From Pontibacterium sp049603715 (GTDB lineage: Bacteria > Pseudomonadota > Gammaproteobacteria > Pseudomonadales > Balneatricaceae), in assembly GCA_049603715.1 (NCBI GenBank), contig JBMYSW010000002.1, positions 62,001-126,000 on the forward strand: DNA of 64,000 nucleotides, written 5' to 3'. A model generated the notes under the pieces. That model saw nothing but the letters and a program-made list of their open reading frames with translations, had not been told where the DNA came from and searched no databases. Shown in pieces: positions 32,457 to 41,747 of the stretch. Numbering within the stretch: the stretch's first letter is position 1; every line of letters begins with the position of its first letter. The position numbers and the translations under genes were made by a program.

Positions 32457-34958
32457 TCAACTAGTCTCGTTATCATTGCTTGGGGTGAGGTCGTAGCCGC
32501 GTGCTGGCTGGTTGAGCAGTTGGCTAAACTGCCCGTGAGACATGGGTTTGGCCATTAAGTAACCTTGGCCAAACTTACAACCCACGCTGGCCAAAATCTG
32601 TGCCTGAGTCGGTGTTTCAATGCCTTCAGCTACGGCTTGTAAACCCAGTTGGTTTGCTAGGTTTATCACCGAGGTGATAATGGCAATATCGGAGGTGGTC
32701 GTTTCTAAGTCTTTTACAAACGAACGGTCGATTTTGATGCTGGTGGCTGGCAGGTTTTTGAGTGATGCCAGTGATGAATAGCCGATACCAAAGTCGTCGA
32801 TGGCGACCCTAAAGCCTTTGGTGCGCAGTGCTTTAATGGTTTTTGAGCAGGCGCTAAAGCTGGTCATCATGTCTTGTTCGGTAATCTCTAGGGTGATCAT
32901 CTGGGTCAACGCCTTCGAGCACTCGGTGCGCTGATACAGTGATTCGGCGAGACCCTCAGATAGGAACTTACGGCCCGAAAAGTTGACGGAGAACTGCAAC
33001 TCTTCTAAATCAATACCCAGTGCTTGCCACGCCTTAATGTCGGCCAAAACCTTGTTAAATACCCAGTCGTCAATGTCTTCAATAAGGCCAGTACGCTCTG
33101 CTACCGGCAAGAAGGCGAAAGGTGATAAGAAGCCACGCTCTGGGTCATTCCAGCGAATGAGCGCCTCGGCTCCAATCATTTGGTTAAGGCGCAAGTCGTA
33201 TTGTGGCTGATACACAATTTCAAATTCATTGTTTGCCAAGGCGCGGCGAATGCCTGAGCTAATAGACACCAGTTCGCTGGCGGCTTGGGTCATGCTGTTG
33301 TGATACACGCTAAACTGGTCACGACCGGCATGTTTGGCGGTGTACATGGCGGTGTCTGCATTTCGCACGAGAGTGCCCGCATCGTTACCGTGCTCTGGGT
33401 ACTGACAAATGCCGATACTGCTGGATACAAACACGCGATCATCGTTAAGGTTGTAAGGCTTGCGCAGCTCGGCACAGAGCTCGGCTGCAACACTTTGAGC
33501 TTGCTCTAGGTTGGCGAGGTTAGGCAGTAATACCATAAACTCATCGCCACCTAATCGGGCCGGTAGGCCACTCGGAGCACACACAGAAATGATGCGTTGG
33601 GCCACGGCTTTAAGCAGCTCGTCACCTGCTTCGTGCCCCATGGAGTCGTTAATGTTTTTAAAGCCGTCGATATCCATGTAAAGCAAGCAAAACTGGCCGT
33701 TGCCTGCTTGGCTTTCGCTAATTAGCTCGTCGAGCTTCTCGTAGGCAAAGAGGCGGTTTTCGAGCCCAGTTAGCGGGTCGTGGTGGGCGAGGTAATCAAA
33801 CTTACTCTTCTCGTTGAGAGTTGCCTTATAAGAGTCATCAAGGCGTTTGGCCATATCGTTAAATGCGTGTTCGATGGTAGCCCATTCATCGCTTCGGTTG
33901 AGCTTAATTTGCTGACCAAACTCGTTAGCTTCTACTTGTTCGATGCCTGTAAGCAGGGTATCCAGTGGGCGGCGAATGTTGGTGCGCACCAAGTGGCTAA
34001 AGTAAACCAAGCTGAAAAAGGCGGCGGTTGTGGCTGCCAAGATGGCGATAAAACGCAGGTCGGCAATGTTCTTTTCAAGGCGATCCTTGAGGCCAATGGC
34101 GCTTAGCTCGACGTTCTTTTCGGTGGTTTCTACAAACGAAATCAGTGCGTTTTGCGAGCTAACCAATGCACCCATAACTATCCAGCGCTGGTCGAGGTTA
34201 GCGCGTACTTTGCGCAACACAGCGTTATAGCGACTTAGGGTTTGGTTTATACTTTTGATGTTTGCTTGCACCGCATCAGAGCCATTTTCGAGGTTAGAGA
34301 GGTAGAGCTTGAGTAGCCCCAACTCTTTAATGATCTCAATGATGATGACTTTTTCTATATCTGGGGTGATTCGCTGTCGAATCGAGCCGACCATTTTACC
34401 GACGTTTAGGTAGGTTTCGCGAATACTCACGGTGCCATCGATGCCGTTGATAAACACCCGTTCGTGATTGTCGCGCAAGGAGTAGAGGTCCTCTTGCGAG
34501 ATAATCGCATCTAGCTCATCAATTTGGCCTTCAAGGCGTTTATCAACGTCGTTAAGTTGCTTCAAAATGCGATTGAGTGCGAGTGAGCTGCCTAAAAAGC
34601 GGTGAAAGTCTTCGATAAACACATTAATGCGCACATTAAATTCGGCGTCGGAAGACAGCGAGCGCATGCGTTGCAGGCGCTCTTCAATTTCAAAACCTTC
34701 TTGGCGAATCGCTGCCTCGTTGTACAAAAACGCTTGTTCTAGCAGTTGTACTTTGGTGGCGAGCTCAAAAATCTCACGGCTGACCACCGAGTTGGTCGTC
34801 AGGGTGGTGATGTGAGTGCTCGATTCTTCTCGTAGCTGTGTTTCTATTTTATAGAGAGCGTTAATGACCCAACTAATGCCTATGAGCGCGATACACACAA
34901 AGACAATGTTGGTGAGGGTAAAACGGCTACTTAGCGAGAGTTGCTGACTAAACTTCAT
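32457..34958 (-). CDS. Membrane GGDEF-EAL c-di-GMP enzyme with periplasmic sensor
   Basis: An 833-residue membrane protein: helix ~13-33, a periplasmic helical region (~35-300), second helix (~305-325), HAMP (~328-380), GGDEF (~395-555) and EAL (~570-820). GGDEF is intact (RLGGDEF) but the usual RxxD inhibitory site is absent. EAL residues appear complete: EALIRW, LEITEQ, IDDFGIGYSSL, IKIDRSF, AEGIET, QGYLMAKP. It could therefore make or hydrolyse c-di-GMP. Its ATG overlaps the stop of an upstream periplasmic binding-protein gene, so the binding protein probably supplies the signal. Confidence 0.88.
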   Translation of the reverse strand: MKFSQQLSLSSRFTLTNIVFVCIALIGISWVINALYKIETQLREESSTHITTLTTNSVVSREIFELATKVQLLEQAFLYNEAAIRQEGFEIEERLQRMRSLSSDAEFNVRINVFIEDFHRFLGSSLALNRILKQLNDVDKRLEGQIDELDAIISQEDLYSLRDNHERVFINGIDGTVSIRETYLNVGKMVGSIRQRITPDIEKVIIIEIIKELGLLKLYLSNLENGSDAVQANIKSINQTLSRYNAVLRKVRANLDQRWIVMGALVSSQNALISFVETTEKNVELSAIGLKDRLEKNIADLRFIAILAATTAAFFSLVYFSHLVRTNIRRPLDTLLTGIEQVEANEFGQQIKLNRSDEWATIEHAFNDMAKRLDDSYKATLNEKSKFDYLAHHDPLTGLENRLFAYEKLDELISESQAGNGQFCLLYMDIDGFKNINDSMGHEAGDELLKAVAQRIISVCAPSGLPARLGGDEFMVLLPNLANLEQAQSVAAELCAELRKPYNLNDDRVFVSSSIGICQYPEHGNDAGTLVRNADTAMYTAKHAGRDQFSVYHNSMTQAASELVSISSGIRRALANNEFEIVYQPQYDLRLNQMIGAEALIRWNDPERGFLSPFAFLPVAERTGLIEDIDDWVFNKVLADIKAWQALGIDLEELQFSVNFSGRKFLSEGLAESLYQRTECSKALTQMITLEITEQDMMTSFSACSKTIKALRTKGFRVAIDDFGIGYSSLASLKNLPATSIKIDRSFVKDLETTTSDIAIITSVINLANQLGLQAVAEGIETPTQAQILASVGCKFGQGYLMAKPMSHGQFSQLLNQPARGYDLTPSNDNETS

Positions 34959-36163
34959 TGTGCGGTCTCTCCTGCCCAAATACGGCTGTAGGCCTGCTTA
35001 AACTCCTGTGTGTAGGCAGGGGTTGTGGAGAGGTCCTTGTGGGTTGGGCTCTCGTGGGCGCGAATATTGACCGGAGTAATGAGGTGCGATGATGCAGTAA
35101 AGCCGCTGTCGGCTTCGCCATTAAAGGCGCGGTTCAGTTCATCAATGGCTTGCCAACCGTGCAGGGTTAGCGGCTCGGGCACGGTCGCAGACTGATAGGC
35201 ATTTTGCTTGATACGTGCATAGGCGGCCGCGCTGCCGTCACCCGCAGAAATGCTGACCGGTAGTTGCTGTTCTGGAATATCCGCTGCCTCTAGAGAAGGC
35301 ACGGCAAAGTCGATGTAGAGGTCGTTTATCACCAAAAAATTGGTAATTTGAGTGCCAAATGTATCAAACAAGCGCTTAATGGTGTTTGGCATTTGGTCTG
35401 CTGTGACTTCGAGTGGCAGGTGCTCAATACTCAACACTTCACAGCTGGTGCAGCTGTTGATGATATTGGCCATGGTGGTCGATTTTTCGAGGGCAATGGC
35501 GTAGTTGGGGTCAGTAAAGATAACCACTTTGGCTTGGCCTTCGGTCGAAGCAATAGCGTAATAAGCGGCGAGCTTTGCTACATCAAAAGGGTCCGTGGTG
35601 AGGTTGCTGAACAGGCCTGCTTTCATATCAGGGCCAGGTGAACCAGAGGCATGCCAACCCACGGCGGCAATGCCTAGCTCTTTGGCAATATTCAGGGTTT
35701 CGATATGCTCGTGGGCGTTAAATCCGCCCAAAATAACGCCGTCGGGCTTCATTGCAATGGCTTTAGCAAGCGCTGCCGTTTGGCGGGTGCTTGAGCCTTT
35801 GCCATCGATAAACTTTAGCTGCCAGCCAATGGTGCTAGCGGCTTCGGCGACGCCTTTAGCCACGCCGTTGATGCCGTCGTTCCGCAAGTCGGCGGCCACA
35901 AATACAATTTCTTTATGAGTTGCTGCGGCTGGGCCAGAGGTTGGACCATCCCACTCGAAGCTTGTACGGGCAGCTTGCTCTACTACGCGGTTAACTTCTG
36001 AAAGATCGAGGGCCGCAGCCGTCGCTAGCTTTGTGGCTAACACGCTCAAAAGTAGCAGAGCAAGAAAGACTAATGCTCTGAGAGCGCAGGTTACCGGAAC
36101 TGCGCTGTGCAATGGGGCTTCCTTTGCCTTTAACGGTGCAAAATCGTGGGTGGTATGCATCAT
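34955..36163 (-). CDS. Periplasmic sugar-type binding protein (Peripla_BP_4), sensor partner
   Basis: A 402-residue exported binding protein. A long N-terminal region with a hydrophobic core (ALVFLALLLLSVLATKLATA) acts as signal sequence, then a type I periplasmic fold with IVFVAADLRNDGINGVAKG, KPDGVILGGFNA and VVIFTDPNYAIA. No ABC permease or ATPase is nearby; instead it overlaps by four bases a GGDEF-EAL gene. This context indicates signalling rather than uptake. The ligand cannot be inferred. Confidence 0.82.
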   Translation of the reverse strand: MMHTTHDFAPLKAKEAPLHSAVPVTCALRALVFLALLLLSVLATKLATAAALDLSEVNRVVEQAARTSFEWDGPTSGPAAATHKEIVFVAADLRNDGINGVAKGVAEAASTIGWQLKFIDGKGSSTRQTAALAKAIAMKPDGVILGGFNAHEHIETLNIAKELGIAAVGWHASGSPGPDMKAGLFSNLTTDPFDVAKLAAYYAIASTEGQAKVVIFTDPNYAIALEKSTTMANIINSCTSCEVLSIEHLPLEVTADQMPNTIKRLFDTFGTQITNFLVINDLYIDFAVPSLEAADIPEQQLPVSISAGDGSAAAYARIKQNAYQSATVPEPLTLHGWQAIDELNRAFNGEADSGFTASSHLITPVNIRAHESPTHKDLSTTPAYTQEFKQAYSRIWAGETAQ

Positions 36164-36392
36164 TCGTTAATACGTCGCTTGGAATGGGTTTGATTTATTA
36201 TTTTTTTCCCGCCTTTGACAGCACTTTCAGAGCTTTATTCTGAGGTGGTTTATATTCAAGGCTGACAAAGCTAGTAAACTCCTCTAGGCTAAGGCTCTTT
36301 AAAACATGACCTTTAAACGGATGTTTAATTGCGCAGCCTGCCAAAACATGCAGTAGGTCGAGTAACATAGCATAAATCGCGGAGTTTCATAG

Positions 36393-37577
36393 ATGTTTCG
36401 TATTGTCAGTTTAGCATGTTTCTTAGCCCTTACCTTTGGCGCGCACGCTAACCACCCGTCTATCCCTCATAAAGAGTTTCCCGACGATGCTCAGCGTGAC
36501 TACTGGTTGCCAGAGCAAGTAAACTTGCCTGAAGTGGTGGCGTCTTTTCAGGAAATCGTTAGTGCCCCAAGCCAAGCCATCACGTCAGATCAGTTAAGGT
36601 TAGATGGTCCAGTGGAAATAGCACTGGTTTACCCTAGTGCCGACGTGTCGGACTTTTGGGTCAGAAACTATGCGGCGATGACACACCGCCTACAAGAGTT
36701 GGGGATTGCTTTTAACACGACTGAGTTTACCTCGCGCCAGATCGAGCATTCGTTGCAAACACGTCAAACCAACGAGGTTCTCAACCGTAAAGACCAGTTT
36801 GATTTTGTGATTTTTGGCCCGACTGAGCTTGATATTCAAGCCAAGAATATTCAGCGCCTTGCCGCCTCCGATGCCTTTTCGACCTTTGCCTGGGCCTTTC
36901 ATACGCCCAAAAAGAACTGGGCCGCACAGCCTGATATGTGGCTAGACTTTTCCAGCGCCTCGGGTGCGCTCACCATGTGCCATTACCTTATTGGCCGCCT
37001 TGGTCAAGGCGTTAGCTTTGCCTTAAACCGCGGAATTCTTGGTATCACAGATGATCAGCGCTCGGGCGACTTTGCTAACTGTGTGGAGCAAAAGGGCGAC
37101 TGGTTTAACAGCTATGAGCACTTTGGCCAGTACCAAAAGCAGGGCGGTGCCGACGGTTTTCGCTTAATTAATAAAAACTTTCCGGAAGTAACGGTTTTGC
37201 ACAATGCCAACACTGCCATGGCTATGGGTGTGGTGGAAGCCCGAGCGGAACTTGACTCGCCAACTCCGTTGTTTGTAACCGGCTGGGGCGGCACTGCAAA
37301 AGAGCTTGAAAAAATTAGAACGGGCGAGTTAAACGCCACACCCATGCGCATGAGCGACGATGTGGGAGTGGCCACCGCCGAAGCAATTAAGCTGTATTTG
37401 ATGGGCAAAAGCCGCGAGGTGCCAAAGGTTTACTTAGGGCGCATCACCATCGCCAACGATACTATGACCGATGCTGAGTTGGACGACTTGGAAAAAGAAG
37501 CTTTTCGTTATTCTGAGCCGCTACCAGCTCCACGCCCGACGCCTGCCTCACCGGCGACAGAGCCGAGCATGATGTAG
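36393..37577 (+). CDS. LuxP-like periplasmic binding protein
   Basis: A 394-residue exported protein (signal peptide ~1-19) resembling LuxP, the AI-2 receptor of vibrios: VSDFWVRNYAAM (~85-96), TGWGGTAKELEKIRTGEL (~296-313), PMRMSDDVGVATAEAIK (~317-333) and FRYSE near the end. Compared from memory with LuxP, pocket residues S86, W89, R223, T274, W298 and R319 are retained, while positions equivalent to Q77, N159 and D267 are changed. AI-2 or another small ligand is possible. It is divergent from a binding-protein/GGDEF-EAL operon; no LuxQ kinase is present. The C-terminus adds a Pro-rich tail. Confidence 0.75.
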   Translation: MFRIVSLACFLALTFGAHANHPSIPHKEFPDDAQRDYWLPEQVNLPEVVASFQEIVSAPSQAITSDQLRLDGPVEIALVYPSADVSDFWVRNYAAMTHRLQELGIAFNTTEFTSRQIEHSLQTRQTNEVLNRKDQFDFVIFGPTELDIQAKNIQRLAASDAFSTFAWAFHTPKKNWAAQPDMWLDFSSASGALTMCHYLIGRLGQGVSFALNRGILGITDDQRSGDFANCVEQKGDWFNSYEHFGQYQKQGGADGFRLINKNFPEVTVLHNANTAMAMGVVEARAELDSPTPLFVTGWGGTAKELEKIRTGELNATPMRMSDDVGVATAEAIKLYLMGKSREVPKVYLGRITIANDTMTDAELDDLEKEAFRYSEPLPAPRPTPASPATEPSMM

Positions 37578-37595
37578 TCATTAACCGCGTTTGCG

Positions 37596-37952
37596 TTAAG
37601 CGTCGCTATCGTTTGTCTCTTGTTTCGAATGATTTGATGTACTGCGATGACACCCACACTGGCGAGCATGGCTCGCCTTTTTTACGTCTGGAACTGGGTC
37701 TATCCCACCGTCGTGATAAGGGTGGCACTTGAGGATGCGGCGAATCGCAAGGTAGCTGCCTTTGAATAGGCCATGTACCTCGAGTGCTTCTAAGGCATAG
37801 CTAGAGCAGGTGGGGTAAAAGCGACAGTTAGTACCAAGAAATGGGCTAATGGCAATTTGGTATAGTCGAATAGGGCCTTTGAGTAACCAGATTAGGCTAC
37901 AGTTGAGCGCACATAATAGCCGATGCCAAAAGGAAGAAGGGGCCACAAACAT
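37596..37952 (-). CDS. yidD: YidD membrane protein insertion efficiency factor
   Basis: A 118-residue small membrane-associated protein. Core motifs NCRFYPTCSSYALEAL, KGSYLAIRRILKCHPYHDGG and DPVPD are diagnostic. It normally lies in the rpmH-rnpA-yidD-yidC cluster; here it is alone, converging on the LuxP-like gene with 18 bases between stops. The Cys/His-rich tail (QCGCHR) is beyond the conserved part. Confidence 0.92.
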   Translation of the reverse strand: MFVAPSSFWHRLLCALNCSLIWLLKGPIRLYQIAISPFLGTNCRFYPTCSSYALEALEVHGLFKGSYLAIRRILKCHPYHDGGIDPVPDVKKASHARQCGCHRSTSNHSKQETNDSDA

Positions 37953-38000
37953 ACCCTAGGTTGAGTGGTTGGAGACACTGATTATCGCCGATGTCACAAT

Positions 38001-38029
38001 AAAAAACACCCCAGCCAAGGCTGAGGTGC
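38001..38029 (-). terminator. Terminator of the PIN-PhoH gene
   Basis: Stem CACC-CAGCC / GGCTG-GGTG with a short loop, followed on the minus strand by TTTTTT, about 45 bases past the stop. Confidence 0.7.
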
Positions 38030-38074
38030 TTCTTAGGTTGCTCTCTTTACATTCGCTGTTTTGCGGTGAGCGTT

Positions 38075-39466
38075 TTACAGGTGCTCTTCGGCATACTCTG
38101 CCAGTGATGAGCGGAACACGCCTTCGAGGTGAACATTTGCCGCGCCAGGATAGTCTTTAAAGCGCTCTACGATATAGGTCAGCCCTGATGTGAGTGGTGT
38201 GAGGTAGTTGGAGTCGATTTGCGCCAAGTTACCTAAGCACACCATTTTTGAGCCCTTACCACAGCGGGTGATAATGGTTTTTAACTGCGAAGGTGTGAGG
38301 TTTTGGGCTTCGTCGATAATCACTACGGCATCTTGAATGCTTCGACCCCGAATAAAGTTTAAGGACTTAAACTGAATATTGCCTTTTTCGAGGGCGTACT
38401 TGATGCTGAACTGTGGACGCTCGTCATCCTCGTGCATGGCTTCGAGGTTATCGTGAATGGCGCTGAGCCAAGGCGCCATTTTTTCTTCTTCGGTACCCGG
38501 CAAAAAGCCAATGTCCTCGGCCACCGGTGGTGTGGATCGAGTCACGATAATCTTATTGTAGCGTTTTTGCTCAATCACCATTTCAAGGGCACAGGCCAAG
38601 GCGATCATGGTTTTACCTGAGCCCGCAGCGCCATTTAAAATAGCTAAATCAACTTTCGGGTCCAACATGGCTTGCATGGCAAAACCTTGCTGAATGTTAA
38701 TCGGCGAAACGCCCCACGCATCCTCTTCCATTAGGCGCTCATAGCCTAAGTCTAATAGCTTGACCGACTCGTCATTGGTCGAAATGACCCGTGCTGCAAA
38801 GGATTCGCTGTCGTCATAAACATACTCGCAAGGGTAAGTGTTGGGCAGCGCCTCACGGCTGAGCGTGTGGTAAGCATCAAGGCCCTCGCGGTGTGTTTCG
38901 ACTTGGGTCACCGTCTCCCAAAAAGAACCTTCGATTTTTGTGTGCCCAGCAGGGAGTAACTCAAGGTCCGATACCAATTGGTCGGTGCGGTAATCCTCGA
39001 CTTTTTTGAGGCCCGCCCCCATGGCTTTGAGCCGCATATTGATGTCTTTGGTTACCAGTACCACTTCGCGATTAGAGTGGACGGTTTGCAGGTGCAGTGC
39101 GCAGTTGATAATGAGGTTGTCGTTGCTCTTATCTGATGGGAGAAAGCCCCGTCGCATGCTCAGTTCATGGTCTGGAAATATGTTGAGCATGCCCAGTGGT
39201 TGGTTTTCTGAAATGGTTTTAGGGCGCAAAATTTTAACGCCCGAGGTAATTTCATCAGCACTTTTTGCGTTGCTTAAAATCGCGTCAATGGCGCGAATGG
39301 CGTGTCGCGCTTCACCTGACACACTCTTTTTGCGATCTTTAATGCTGTCGAGCTCTTCGAGCACCGTCATTGGAATGGTGATGTCTTGCTCTTTAAACTC
39401 GTAAAGACACTTAGGGTCGTGAAGAAGCACGTTGGTATCGAGAATATAGAGTTTGCTAGCGGTCAT
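38075..39466 (-). CDS. PIN-PhoH fusion protein (PhoH2/YlaK type)
   Basis: A 463-residue protein with an N-terminal PIN ribonuclease domain (~5-150; acidic residues in ILDTNVLLHDP, MTVLEELDSIKDRK and VTKDINMRLK) and a C-terminal PhoH ATPase (~245-455; Walker A NGAAGSGKTM, Walker B VVIIDEAQN). PhoH2 proteins are ATP-dependent RNA helicase/ribonucleases. No small antitoxin partner like those described in mycobacteria precedes it here. The start ATG at 39464-39466 has AAGGA upstream. Confidence 0.88.
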   Translation of the reverse strand: MTASKLYILDTNVLLHDPKCLYEFKEQDITIPMTVLEELDSIKDRKKSVSGEARHAIRAIDAILSNAKSADEITSGVKILRPKTISENQPLGMLNIFPDHELSMRRGFLPSDKSNDNLIINCALHLQTVHSNREVVLVTKDINMRLKAMGAGLKKVEDYRTDQLVSDLELLPAGHTKIEGSFWETVTQVETHREGLDAYHTLSREALPNTYPCEYVYDDSESFAARVISTNDESVKLLDLGYERLMEEDAWGVSPINIQQGFAMQAMLDPKVDLAILNGAAGSGKTMIALACALEMVIEQKRYNKIIVTRSTPPVAEDIGFLPGTEEEKMAPWLSAIHDNLEAMHEDDERPQFSIKYALEKGNIQFKSLNFIRGRSIQDAVVIIDEAQNLTPSQLKTIITRCGKGSKMVCLGNLAQIDSNYLTPLTSGLTYIVERFKDYPGAANVHLEGVFRSSLAEYAEEHL

Positions 39467-40102
39467 ATAAGGGCATCCTTATGCAGCTCGAAAAAGGGAA
39501 TAACCTGAAAATCGAAGGTGCGTTGGTGCGAAGTTAAAGGGTGGGTTGGAGTCGTTTGGCAAGCAAAAGGGAGGCGGTGCAGAAGTGTGGGCGTAGCAGT
39601 AGCGCAGGCCAAGTTGGCCAGGCGTTTACATCGCCTTAAGGGTATGGCTAACGTTTGTATAAGTCGCATACAGATAATAACAACCTCCGGCGTTTTAGTG
39701 GCTCGGTCGTGCTTAGAAACTCTCCCCAAATAAAAAAATGGGCAAGTTGGCCAAGCTAAAAATCCTTTTGCTTTGATTGCATACTGGTACGGAAGCTTGG
39801 ACCCTGTCAAGAGACTCAAGCGAATATTTGCAGCTTAGTTCATTTGCTTTGAATCTCAAGTGCTCATGTGGCAAGAGTGTTTTTCATCAATAACTTAACG
39901 ATTGTTTTTTGCGGACAAACTGATCTATATTGAAAAAACACACTCGAGCGCTTGAGCGCCAAGGTTGCCGAGCTTTTATCTGCTTGAGGTGTTTTTCTAA
40001 GCCAGCTAGCTAAGTCAGCTACCCATGCCAACTACATGAGTCGATCAATAACCTATCATGTCTCAAAGCACGCTGGCTAAACCCACTAAAGGGGGGATTG
40101 CA
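39467..40102. other. Divergent phoH / ppnN intergenic region
   Basis: About 635 bases. A plausible ppnN promoter is TTGTTT (39902-39907), 18-base gap, TATATT (39926-39931). A minus-strand frame at 39463-39819 is not protein-like. No operator was recognised. Confidence 0.4.
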
Positions 40103-41479
40103 ATGCAAAATGAATCCTTTGTTTCTGCCAATGTTACACCACCTGTTTCTATGCCAAGCCTGTCGCCTCACGAAGTCGCACGACTACAGGACGACAGCGC
40201 TTCTGGCTTGTATCACCTGTTTCGAAAATGCTGCTTGGCGGTACTGAATACCGGCAGTGAAATTGACAGCACCAAGCTCATTTTAGAGCGCTTTAAAGAC
40301 TTTGATATTCGCATTACGGCTAAAAACCAAAGCGTGCAGCTTGTGATTGAAAATGCGCCAGCCAGTGCCTTTGTTGATGGTGAAATCATCGAGGGTATTA
40401 AGGAGCATTTGTTTTCGGTTTTGCGTGACCTACTGTACATGAAGCAAAACTACGATTTGGTTTCAGAAGGTTTGTCAGAAAGCGAAGCTATAACTCACCG
40501 TGTCTTCCAAATGATTCGACATGCCAATGTCATGGTGCCTAAGCGAAAGCCAAATTTAGTTGTGTGCTGGGGCGGCCATTCCATTAGTCGTTACGAATAC
40601 GATTACACCAAAAAAGTTGGTTACGAATTGGGCTTACGAGGAATGGATATTTGTACGGGCTGTGGCCCCGGTGCAATGAAAGGGCCTATGAAGGGGGCCA
40701 CTATTTCTCATGCGAAACAGCGCTTAACCGAAGGGGTTTATTTGGGTATTACCGAGCCAGGTATTATCGCAGCTGAGAGTCCGAACCCTATCGTGAACCA
40801 GCTCATGATTATGCCGGATATCGAAAAGCGCCTCGAGGCCTTCGTGCGTTTAGGCCATGCGATTATCGTCTTTCCGGGCGGTGCTGGCACGGCTGAAGAG
40901 ATTCTTTATCTTCTAGGTATTTTGCTGCATGAAAAAAACCGCGATGTGCCTTACCCGCTTATCTTTACCGGCCCAGAGGGCAGCGAAAACTACTTTGCAG
41001 TGGTCGATGCCTTTATCAAAATGGCCTTAGGCGAAGAAGCTGCACAGCGCTATAAAATCATTATTGGCGACCCCATTGCGGTGGCAGCCGAGGTTAAGGC
41101 CTCGATGCAAGCTGTGACGGACTACCGTCGCCAAACCCACGAGGCGTACCACTACAACTGGGGGCTGCATATTCCTGAGGCGTTCCAAAAGCCTTTTGAT
41201 CCGACTCATGAGAATATGGAAACCCTCAATATCTCGCGTTCGCTTAATGACTCGGAACTAGCTGGACAGCTGCGCCGGGCCCTATCTGCTATTGTGGCGG
41301 GTAATGTTAAAGAGCCGGGGATTCGAGCGATTGAAGAGTTCGGGCCGTTTAACATACATGGTGATGCCGACATCATGGCTGGCTTAGATGACATGCTAAA
41401 AGGCTTTATCACCCAAAAACGCATGTCGATCGATCATGAGAACTATGTGCCATGTTACAAGATCGTCACGGGTAGTTAA
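40103..41479 (+). CDS. ppnN: PpnN pyrimidine/purine nucleotide 5'-monophosphate nucleosidase
   Basis: A 458-residue enzyme releasing the base from nucleoside monophosphates; in E. coli it is regulated by (p)ppGpp. The N-terminal domain carries SGLYHLFRKCCLAVLNTGS, the central LOG-like catalytic domain has GTGPGAMKGPMKGA-like CGPGAMKGPMKGA and FPGGAGTAEEILYLL, and a C-terminal regulatory domain follows. ATG 40103 is favoured over 40058 because AGGGGGG precedes it; the resulting length matches E. coli (454). Confidence 0.92.
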   Translation: MQNESFVSANVTPPVSMPSLSPHEVARLQDDSASGLYHLFRKCCLAVLNTGSEIDSTKLILERFKDFDIRITAKNQSVQLVIENAPASAFVDGEIIEGIKEHLFSVLRDLLYMKQNYDLVSEGLSESEAITHRVFQMIRHANVMVPKRKPNLVVCWGGHSISRYEYDYTKKVGYELGLRGMDICTGCGPGAMKGPMKGATISHAKQRLTEGVYLGITEPGIIAAESPNPIVNQLMIMPDIEKRLEAFVRLGHAIIVFPGGAGTAEEILYLLGILLHEKNRDVPYPLIFTGPEGSENYFAVVDAFIKMALGEEAAQRYKIIIGDPIAVAAEVKASMQAVTDYRRQTHEAYHYNWGLHIPEAFQKPFDPTHENMETLNISRSLNDSELAGQLRRALSAIVAGNVKEPGIRAIEEFGPFNIHGDADIMAGLDDMLKGFITQKRMSIDHENYVPCYKIVTGS

Positions 41480-41516
41480 CAAGCGACTGACTTTGCAGCC
41501 TAACCTCAAGGCTTTT

Positions 41517-41551
41517 AAAGCGATACCGAATACCCTCGGTATCGCTTTTTT
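41517..41551 (+). terminator. Terminator of ppnN
   Basis: Perfect 13-base stem AAAGCGATACCGA / TCGGTATCGCTTT with a 6-base loop and T-run, about 40 bases after the stop. Confidence 0.85.
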
Positions 41552-41747
41552 ATTGCCTGGCGTTTGTGTTTGTTGCTGTTTAATCGGTGCGTAGTGTAAT
41601 CGATTAGTCGAGCGGGTAGTTTAAGGTTATGACTTTGTCAATTAATGGCGGTATATTGACCAACGGATAGGGGATAGATGTCTTTATTAAAGCCATCACT
41701 ACTAAAACCAAAAATATTAAAAACTTAACGTCGCGCAAGGCAGAGCA

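Noticed and set aside
39463..39819. 118-codon minus-strand frame between phoH and ppnN
   Set aside because: Composition is not protein-like, it overlaps the start of phoH and there is no ribosome site.
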